Position numbers and translations under genes: made by a program. This document shows positions 9,677 to 14,772 of a stretch of DNA of 14,772 bases, piece after piece. Position 1 is the stretch's first letter; the number at the start of each line of letters is the position of its first letter. The notes under the pieces were generated by a model that saw only the letters and a list, made by a program, of their open reading frames with translations, searched no databases and had not been told where the DNA came from. This stretch comes from CAZCGA01 sp964498075. Its GTDB lineage: Bacteria; Desulfobacterota; Binatia; HRBIN30. The DNA lies in contig CAZCGA010000149.1 of assembly GCA_964498075.1 (NCBI GenBank), positions 1-14,772 of the forward strand, read 5' to 3'.

Positions 9677-11425
9677 CTAGGCAGCCGACTTGTCGACGTC
9701 GTACTTGCGAGGACGCGGCTTGATCAGTGACGTGTCGACGGTCTCGTAGCCGAGCTGCGGGCCATCCGAGCTCCACTTCGCCTTGGTGGTCTTGAGCCAG
9801 TTGGCATCGTCCCGTTCCGGAAATGCCGGCTTGTAGTGCGCTCCGCGACTCTCATCACGCCGCAGCGCCCCGATCGTGATCACGCGGGCCAGCTCGAGCA
9901 TGTTCCACATCTGCTTGATGAAGGACAGCTCCTGGTTCGCCCACGTCGAGGTGTCATGCAGCCCAAGATGTGCCCAACGATCCTTCAGCTCGAGCAGCTT
10001 GTTGTCGGTGGCTCGGAGCTTGTCGTTGTCGCGGATCACGGTGACGTTGGCCGTCATCCACTCGCCGAGCGCCTTGGCGAGGACGTACACGTTCTCCGTG
10101 CCGTTCATCGTGCGCAGGCGCGTGTAGGCTTCTTCCTGGCGGCGCTTCTCGCGCTCCGCAGCCGTGTCGGCGGCGCCGTTCGAGGTGCGGGCATGCGCAT
10201 AGCGGACCATGTTGGGCCCGGCGATCTGGCCGCTGTACAGGCACGACAGCAGCGAGTTGGCGCCGAGTCGATTGGCGCCGTGGTACTGATAATCCACCTC
10301 GCCTGCGGCGAAGAGGCCGGGGATGTTCGTCATGTGATGGAAGTCGACCCACAAGCCGCCCATCGAGTAGTGCATGCCGGGGAAGATCTTCATCGGAGCC
10401 TTGCGCGGGTCGGTTCCCATGAACTTCTCGTAGATCTCCAGCACGCCGCCGAGCTTGCGGTCCAGCGTCTTCGGGTCGATGTGTGTTACGTCGAGATACA
10501 CCATCGGCTCGCCGTTGACGCCGAGGCCCATCTCGAAGACCACCTTGAAGATGGCGCGCGTGGCGATGTCGCGCGGCACCAGGTTCCCGTAGGCCGGGTA
10601 CATCTCTTCGAGGAAGTACCACGGTTTGCCGTCGCGATACGTCCACACTCGGCCGCCCTCGCCGCGCACCGACTCGGAGATCAGCCGCAGCTTGTCCTCA
10701 CCCGGGATTGCCGTGGGGTGGACCTGGATGAACTCGCCGTTGGCGTAGTACACTCCCTGCTGGTACGCGGCGCCGGCCGCCGTGCCGGTGTTGACCATGG
10801 AGTTGGTGCTCTTGCCGAAGACGATCCCCGGTCCGCCGGTGGCGAGCATCACTGCACCGGCGCGGAAGGCGTGCACTTCCATGGCGCGTTGGTTCAGCGC
10901 CGTGATGCCGCAGCAGGCACCGCGCTCATCGATGATGGCGGAGAGAAACTCCCAGGTCTCGAACTTGCGCACCAGACCTGCCGCTTCGAAGCGGCGCACC
11001 TGCTCGTCGAGCGCGTAGAGCAGTTGCTGCCCGGTCGTCGCGCCGGCGAACGCGGTGCGGTGGTGCTTGGTGCCGCCGAAGCGGCGAAAGTCGAGCAGCC
11101 CTTCCGGCGTGCGGTTGAAGGTCACGCCCATGCGGTCGAGCAGGAAGACGATGCCCGGCCCGGCTTCGCACATCGCCTTCACCGGCGGCTGGTTGGCGAG
11201 GAAGTCCCCGCCGTAGATCGTGTCGTCGAAATGCTCCTGCGGCGAATCGCCTTCGCCCTTCCAGTTCACCGCCGCGTTGATGCCGCCCTGCGCGCACACC
11301 GAATGCGACCGCTTGACGGGGACGACGGAGAACAGGTCCACCGGAACGCCCAGCTCGGCGATCTTGATGGTGGCCATCAACCCGGCGAGCCCGCCGCCGA
11401 CGACGATCAGACGCTCATCCGACAT
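9677..11425 (-). CDS. sdhA: succinate dehydrogenase/fumarate reductase flavoprotein subunit
   Basis: Catalytic subunit interconverting succinate and fumarate with covalently bound FAD. The 582-residue product matches the type B family length (about 586 in Bacillus). Seen: dinucleotide-binding VVGGGLAGL (8-16); the flavin-linking His41 in RSHSVCAQGGINAA; substrate-site HPTAIPGE (236-243) and RGEGG (254-258); the catalytic Arg region VPRDIATRAI (R285); MHYSMGG (H352); GLFAAGEV (370-377); and ANRLGANSLLSC (R386). No residue looks lost. It lies between sdhC (34 bases upstream) and sdhB (19 bases downstream), the C-A-B order typical of type B enzymes. L-aspartate oxidase is related but does not occur with sdhB and sdhC neighbours. 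Confidence 0.97.
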   Translation of the reverse strand: MSDERLIVVGGGLAGLMATIKIAELGVPVDLFSVVPVKRSHSVCAQGGINAAVNWKGEGDSPQEHFDDTIYGGDFLANQPPVKAMCEAGPGIVFLLDRMGVTFNRTPEGLLDFRRFGGTKHHRTAFAGATTGQQLLYALDEQVRRFEAAGLVRKFETWEFLSAIIDERGACCGITALNQRAMEVHAFRAGAVMLATGGPGIVFGKSTNSMVNTGTAAGAAYQQGVYYANGEFIQVHPTAIPGEDKLRLISESVRGEGGRVWTYRDGKPWYFLEEMYPAYGNLVPRDIATRAIFKVVFEMGLGVNGEPMVYLDVTHIDPKTLDRKLGGVLEIYEKFMGTDPRKAPMKIFPGMHYSMGGLWVDFHHMTNIPGLFAAGEVDYQYHGANRLGANSLLSCLYSGQIAGPNMVRYAHARTSNGAADTAAEREKRRQEEAYTRLRTMNGTENVYVLAKALGEWMTANVTVIRDNDKLRATDNKLLELKDRWAHLGLHDTSTWANQELSFIKQMWNMLELARVITIGALRRDESRGAHYKPAFPERDDANWLKTTKAKWSSDGPQLGYETVDTSLIKPRPRKYDVDKSAA

Positions 11426-11459
11426 GTGCCGCCAGTCCTTTGCGCGCCCGCCGCGTCGA

Positions 11460-12089
11460 TTAGCGGAAGGCTGCGACGATCGCCAACCCGGTCGCGCCCA
11501 TCGCCACGAAGAGTACCGTGCACACGGTTTGCACGGCGCGCTGCGCGCGCACGCCCACCGTGATGCCCCAGGTGATGCAGAACGTTGAGACCCCGTTGGT
11601 CAGGTGGAACACGGCGGAGAGCACGCCCACCAAGTAAACGGCGAAGACCAGAGGGTTGCTGATCCAGCCGTGCATCGTCTCGTAGCTGATCGGGACACCG
11701 AATGCGTAGTTGTAGAAGCGCGTCGTGTACATGTGGAAGCCGAGGAATAGGAAGGCGATGACGCCGGTGATCCGCTGCAAGGAGTACAGGACGTTGCGGA
11801 GGTATCCGTACATGATGAAGTTGTGCTCCGCCTCGCGCACGATGAAGCAGCCGTAGATGCCATGGAAGCCGATCGGCAGCCACAGGAAAAAGATCTCGAT
11901 GAACAGCAGCATGAACCACGGCGTCGATTCGAGCGTTTCCACCACCCAGTCGAAGGCCTTCGGTCCTGCCAGGATCGAGGCGTTGGCGAGGTAGACGTGA
12001 AAAACCATGTAGAACCCGATCGGCAGGATGCCCGACAGGCTGTGCAGGCGGCGCAGCCAGAAGTGGCCGCGGTCAGCATCGATCGGCAT
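11460..12089 (-). CDS. sdhC: succinate dehydrogenase di-heme cytochrome b558 subunit, type B
   Basis: Membrane anchor that holds SdhAB and passes electrons through two b-type haems to a quinone. The 209-residue product has five hydrophobic segments (about 17-36, 57-79, 105-122, 145-165, 185-205). It has four suitably placed histidines, H31, H76, H119 and H162, with spacing 45, 43 and 43, close to the four axial ligands of Bacillus SdhC (spacing 42-43). RRLHSLSG near the start and the FHLTNG segment are typical. Having both haems in one chain explains the absence of sdhD. In type B enzymes transmembrane electron transfer can tie succinate oxidation by menaquinone to the membrane potential; that is family knowledge, not shown here. 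The start has GGAAG upstream and lies 83 bases past mdh. Confidence 0.93.
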   Translation of the reverse strand: MPIDADRGHFWLRRLHSLSGILPIGFYMVFHVYLANASILAGPKAFDWVVETLESTPWFMLLFIEIFFLWLPIGFHGIYGCFIVREAEHNFIMYGYLRNVLYSLQRITGVIAFLFLGFHMYTTRFYNYAFGVPISYETMHGWISNPLVFAVYLVGVLSAVFHLTNGVSTFCITWGITVGVRAQRAVQTVCTVLFVAMGATGLAIVAAFR

Positions 12090-12172
12090 GTTGGTCTTCC
12101 GCTTCGATAGTTATCCGGCGGGCAGCTCGCATGAGAAATGAAATCGAGTTGCGGCTCGCAGAAGCAGGGCTG

Positions 12173-13114
12173 TCATGCTGCGGGCAGGAACTTCTCCGTC
12201 GCCTCGACGAGCTCGCGGACGTGGCTCACCGACACGTCGAGCGCCGTGCGCTCCGCGGCGGTGAGCTCGATCTCCACCACCCGTTCGACGCCGCCGCCAC
12301 CGATGACCACCGGCACCCCGACGTAGAATCCCTTGACGCCGTACTCCCCCTCGAGCAGCGCGGCGCAGGGGAGGACCTGCTTGCGATCGTACAGGTAGGC
12401 TTCGGCCATCTGGATGGCGGCGTGCGCCGGCGAGTAGAAGGCCGAGGTCTTCAGCAGGTTGACGATCTCGCCGCCGGCCTGGCGGACGCGTGCCTCAATG
12501 GCATCGAGTCGGGCGGCGGCGATCAGCTTCTCCACCGGCACGCCGCCCACCTGGCAGTAGCTGCGCACCGGGACCATGTCATCGCCGTGACCGCCGAGGA
12601 CAATGGCGGTGACGCTCTGCACCGACACGCCCAGCTCCATGGCGACGAACGTCCGGTAGCGGGCAGAGTCGAGCACTCCCGCTTGGCCGACGACGCGCTG
12701 CTTGGGAAAGCCGGTAATGCGCTTCATGGCGGTGACCATGGCGTCGAGCGGATTGGTGATGACGATGACGAACGCCTGCGGCGCGCGCTTGCGGATGTTC
12801 GTCGCCACGTCGTTCATGATCTTGCTGTTCACCGACAGCAGATCGTCGCGGCTCATGCCGGGCTTGCGCGGCAGACCGGCGGTGACGATGCACACGTCGG
12901 CGCCTTCGATGTCGTCGTACTTGTTGGTGCCGACGATCGAGGCGTCGAAGCCTTCGATCGGGCCGGCTTCCAGCAGATCGAGCGCCTTGCCCTGCGGCAG
13001 CCCTTCGATCACGTCGAACAGCACGACGTCACCCAGTGCCTTCAGGGCACACAGATGCGCCAGGGTTCCGCCGATCATTCCCGCGCCGATCAACGCTATC
13101 TTCTTCCGTGGCAT
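12173..13114 (-). CDS. mdh: malate dehydrogenase, LDH-like, NAD-dependent
   Basis: Oxidises malate to oxaloacetate with NAD. The 313-residue product has the Rossmann opening IALIGAGMIGGTLAH (6-20) and D34, which selects NAD over NADP. Active-site residues fit malate rather than lactate: R83 and R89 in GLPRKPGMSRDD, N121 in ITNPLDAM, and the catalytic pair D149/H176, with R152 in DSARYR. R83 replaces the Gln seen at this place in lactate dehydrogenases. ATG 13114 is chosen because GAGAGGA (13123-13129) sits eight bases before it and the family starts right before KKIALIG; ATG 13138 would add eight residues. It probably heads the mdh-sdhCAB-sucC transcript. Confidence 0.95.
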   Translation of the reverse strand: MPRKKIALIGAGMIGGTLAHLCALKALGDVVLFDVIEGLPQGKALDLLEAGPIEGFDASIVGTNKYDDIEGADVCIVTAGLPRKPGMSRDDLLSVNSKIMNDVATNIRKRAPQAFVIVITNPLDAMVTAMKRITGFPKQRVVGQAGVLDSARYRTFVAMELGVSVQSVTAIVLGGHGDDMVPVRSYCQVGGVPVEKLIAAARLDAIEARVRQAGGEIVNLLKTSAFYSPAHAAIQMAEAYLYDRKQVLPCAALLEGEYGVKGFYVGVPVVIGGGGVERVVEIELTAAERTALDVSVSHVRELVEATEKFLPAA

Positions 13115-13122
13115 GATGCGTG

Positions 13123-13129
13123 TCCTCTC
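13123..13129 (-). promoter_or_regulatory. Shine-Dalgarno GAGAGGA that fixes the mdh start
   Basis: On the minus strand GAGAGGA stands eight bases before ATG 13114. The open frame extends back to 13264, overlapping the serS end in another frame, so this site decides the start. Confidence 0.55.
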
Positions 13130-13154
13130 GGTGTTCATGGGTGTCCTTCGGATT

Positions 13155-13174
13155 GAGTCGAATGCAGTCGACTC
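13155..13174. promoter_or_regulatory. 7-bp palindrome in the mdh leader
   Basis: GAGTCGA (13155-13161) and TCGACTC (13168-13174) are perfect inverted repeats separated by ATGCAG. It lies about 20 bases downstream of a candidate minus-strand -10 element and 40 bases before the mdh start. It could be an operator or an RNA hairpin in the leader. There is no T-run, so it is unlikely to be a simple terminator for serS. Confidence 0.4.
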
Positions 13175-13193
13175 GAGCGACGGTCTCTGCCTG

Positions 13194-13221
13194 CTTATAC
13201 TGGCTTTGAAAGGAGAGGCAA
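13194..13221 (-). promoter_or_regulatory. candidate sigma70-type promoter for mdh-sdhCAB-sucC
   Basis: On the minus strand TTGCCT (13221-13216, four of six to TTGACA), a 16-base spacer, and TATAAG (13199-13194, five of six to TATAAT). Transcription would begin near 13187, leaving a leader of about 70 bases with the palindrome described separately. The site is right after the serS stop, which would let the TCA genes be expressed apart from serS. Confidence 0.4.
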
Positions 13222-13232
13222 GACTGACCGCC

Positions 13233-14510
13233 TCAGTGCGGCGGCACGAGCCGGTCGATCCCACCCATGTACGGGTGCAGTACGTCGGGGATGACGACGC
13301 TGCCGTCTTCTTGTTGGTAGTTTTCCAGGACGGCGATCATCACGCGCGGCAGCGCCAGGCCGGAGCCGTTGAGCGTGTGTACGAACTCCGGTTTGCCGTG
13401 CGGCGCCGGGCGGTAGCGGATGTTGGCGCGACGCGCCTGGAAGTCGGTGCAGTTGCTGCACGAGCTGACCTCCAGCCACTCGTCGCACCCCGGCGCCCAC
13501 AGCTCGACGTCGTACTTCTTCGCGGCGACGAACCCGAGGTCACCGGTGCAGATGGATAAGACCCGATGTGGGATGCCGAGACCGCGCGCCACGTCCTCGG
13601 CATGGCCGAGGAGCTGCTCCAACGCTGCCGGCGCCTCGCCCGGCTGCACCAGCTTGTACATCTCGACCTTGTCGAACTGGTGCCCGCGCTTGATACCGCG
13701 CACGTCGCGCCCGGCCGACATCTTCTCGCGGCGAAAGCAGGCGGTGTACGCGACATACGAGAGCGGCAGCGCCGCGACCTCGAGGATCTCGTCGCGGTGC
13801 AGATTGGTAACCGGGATCTCCGCCGTGCCGATCATCCACAGATCGTCTTCGGTATCGTAGTAGATGTTGTCGGCGAACTTCGGCAGCTGTCCGGCGCCGT
13901 ACACGCATTCCTTCTTCACCAGGTACGGCGGGTAGATCTCCGTGTAGCCGTGCTCGCGGGTGTGCAGATCGAGCATCCAGGTGATCAACGCGCGCTGCAG
14001 CCGCGCGCCGGCGCCCTTGAGCACGTAGAAACGGGAGCCGGAGATCTTCACGCCGCGCTCGAAGTCGAGAATGTCCAGGTCGGGGCCGATCTCCCAATGC
14101 GGCTGCGGCGTGAAGTTGAAGTGCCGCGGCGTTCCCTCCGAGCGGATGACGACGTTACCGCGGTCGTCGCCGCCCACCGGTACGCTCGGGTCCGGCAGGT
14201 TTGGCACCTCCAGCATCTGTCGCTTGAAATCGGCTTCCGCGGCCGTCAGCGCCTGCTCCAACGCCGCGATGCGGTCGCCGACGGCGCGCATCTCTGTGAC
14301 CAGCTGCTGGCGCGCGGCCGGGTCCTGCTTGCCGATGGTGCGCGACACCTCGGCGCGGTGGGCGCGCAGCGACTCGACCTCCTGGATGAGGGCACGGCGC
14401 CGCGCATCAGCGGCCAACACGCCGTCAACGCCGGTTGCTTCGAAGCCCACCTTGGCGAGCTCGGTCTTGACGAAGTCGGGACGCTCGCGGATCAACCGGA
14501 TGTCGAGCAT
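13233..14510 (-). CDS. serS: seryl-tRNA synthetase
   Basis: Charges tRNA-Ser with serine in the cytoplasm. The 425-residue product is full length for the bacterial class II enzyme. It has an N-terminal antiparallel coiled-coil arm (about 30-100, rich in Glu, Arg and Ala) that contacts the tRNA, then the class II core: GTAEIP (228-233) for serine binding, motif 2 with CFRRE (R260, E262) followed by the flexible RDVRGIKRGHQFDKVEMYK loop, the SSCSNCTDFQARR segment (349-361), and motif 3 LNGSGLALPR with R389. Nothing is missing. It is transcribed toward mdh with a 118-base gap. Upstream lie the hairpins and tandem repeats at the right edge. No clear Shine-Dalgarno precedes ATG 14510. Confidence 0.97.
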   Translation of the reverse strand: MLDIRLIRERPDFVKTELAKVGFEATGVDGVLAADARRRALIQEVESLRAHRAEVSRTIGKQDPAARQQLVTEMRAVGDRIAALEQALTAAEADFKRQMLEVPNLPDPSVPVGGDDRGNVVIRSEGTPRHFNFTPQPHWEIGPDLDILDFERGVKISGSRFYVLKGAGARLQRALITWMLDLHTREHGYTEIYPPYLVKKECVYGAGQLPKFADNIYYDTEDDLWMIGTAEIPVTNLHRDEILEVAALPLSYVAYTACFRREKMSAGRDVRGIKRGHQFDKVEMYKLVQPGEAPAALEQLLGHAEDVARGLGIPHRVLSICTGDLGFVAAKKYDVELWAPGCDEWLEVSSCSNCTDFQARRANIRYRPAPHGKPEFVHTLNGSGLALPRVMIAVLENYQQEDGSVVIPDVLHPYMGGIDRLVPPH

Positions 14511-14582
14511 GCGATGCCGTTAGCACGGCGGTGCGACACCCTCAAGCTGAGTTCAGTTGACAACCCGTCTGAGCACTTCCTA

Positions 14583-14629
14583 GCCCCAACGGGGCGGCAA
14601 GATCACAGCCCAGGGCAACGCCCTGGGCT
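14583..14629. repeat. REP-like pair of perfect hairpins upstream of serS
   Basis: Hairpin one is GCCCC-AAC-GGGGC (14583-14595). Hairpin two is AGCCCAGGGC-AAC-GCCCTGGGCT (14607-14629), a perfect 10-bp stem. Both have the same AAC loop. Sequences of this form (GCCCAGGGCAACGCCCTGGGC) are familiar as dispersed intergenic palindromes in several phyla and are often wrongly translated as small proteins. They are probably mobile REP-type elements, sometimes linked to RAYT transposases; no transposase is present here. Because the stems are perfect, the pair might also act as an RNA structure. Confidence 0.65.
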
Positions 14630-14660
14630 TCCCCGACACCCGTGGGCAGGAGGCGATGCG

Positions 14661-14772
14661 ACCCGCCATGGGCGACCCGCCATGGGCGACCCGCCATGGG
14701 CGAACCGCCGCGGGCGAACCGCCGCGGGCGAACCGCCGCGCGACCCGCCACGGGCGACCCGCCACGGGCGAC
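14661..14772. repeat. 14-bp tandem repeat array, cut by the window edge
   Basis: Eight units plus the first bases of a ninth, with consensus AMCCGCCRYGGGCG. The variants are grouped: three units with ...CCATGG (14661-14702), three with ...CCGCGG (14703-14742, the last only 12 bases), then at least two with ...CCACGG (14743-14770). Within each unit CGCC and GGCG can pair, so the array can fold into many small stems. Unit length is not a multiple of three, and the short unit shifts phase, so the small open frames across it are not credible genes. The array continues past the window. Confidence 0.85.

Noticed and set aside
14542..14765. Small minus-strand open frames across the right-edge repeats (RPWRVAHGGSPMAG type)
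   Set aside because: They are produced by translating the 14-bp array and REP hairpins; repeat length is not a multiple of three and a 12-base unit breaks phase.
14661..14772. CRISPR array
   Set aside because: The repeats are contiguous 14-mers with no spacers and no cas genes are nearby.

Overview
The window looks like a stretch of a GC-rich bacterial chromosome, probably a deltaproteobacteria-like lineage (Myxococcota, Desulfobacterota, Binatota or similar). The signs are a type B succinate dehydrogenase (one di-heme SdhC, no SdhD), an LDH-like malate dehydrogenase, an NtrC-family two-component pair and REP-like intergenic repeats. The lineage is an inference; there is no rRNA or other decisive marker.

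Left part (1-3100, + strand) is accessory in character, with looser codon usage by eye. It holds palindromes, a BrnT/BrnA-type toxin-antitoxin pair, a protein ending in a DUF3883 nuclease-like domain (PD-(D/E)XK-type residues), a frameshifted gene overlapping it whose second part carries a HEPN-like RNVLTH motif, and a SAM-dependent methyltransferase. The nuclease gene and the frameshifted gene overlap by 8 bases and are probably one unit. This is the part most likely to hold something undescribed, perhaps a decaying defence or addiction module.

Middle (3205-7419): a soluble histidine kinase (helical sensor, PAS, HisKA, HATPase) followed by an NtrC-type sigma54 activator. Then come a convergent small zincin-type metallopeptidase (- strand) and an unrecognised lipoprotein (+ strand).

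Right part (7659-14510, all - strand) is core metabolism. Read in transcription order it is serS, then mdh, sdhC, sdhA, sdhB and sucC. The last five encode consecutive or adjacent TCA steps (succinyl-CoA to succinate, succinate to fumarate, malate to oxaloacetate) and probably form an operon. A candidate promoter and a 7-bp palindrome lie between serS and mdh. The usual partner sucD does not follow sucC.

The right edge (14511-14772), upstream of serS, is non-coding: two perfect hairpins of the REP type, then a 14-bp tandem repeat that runs off the window. No tRNA, rRNA, CRISPR array or complete insertion sequence was seen, and no gene-free stretch exceeds 300 bases.
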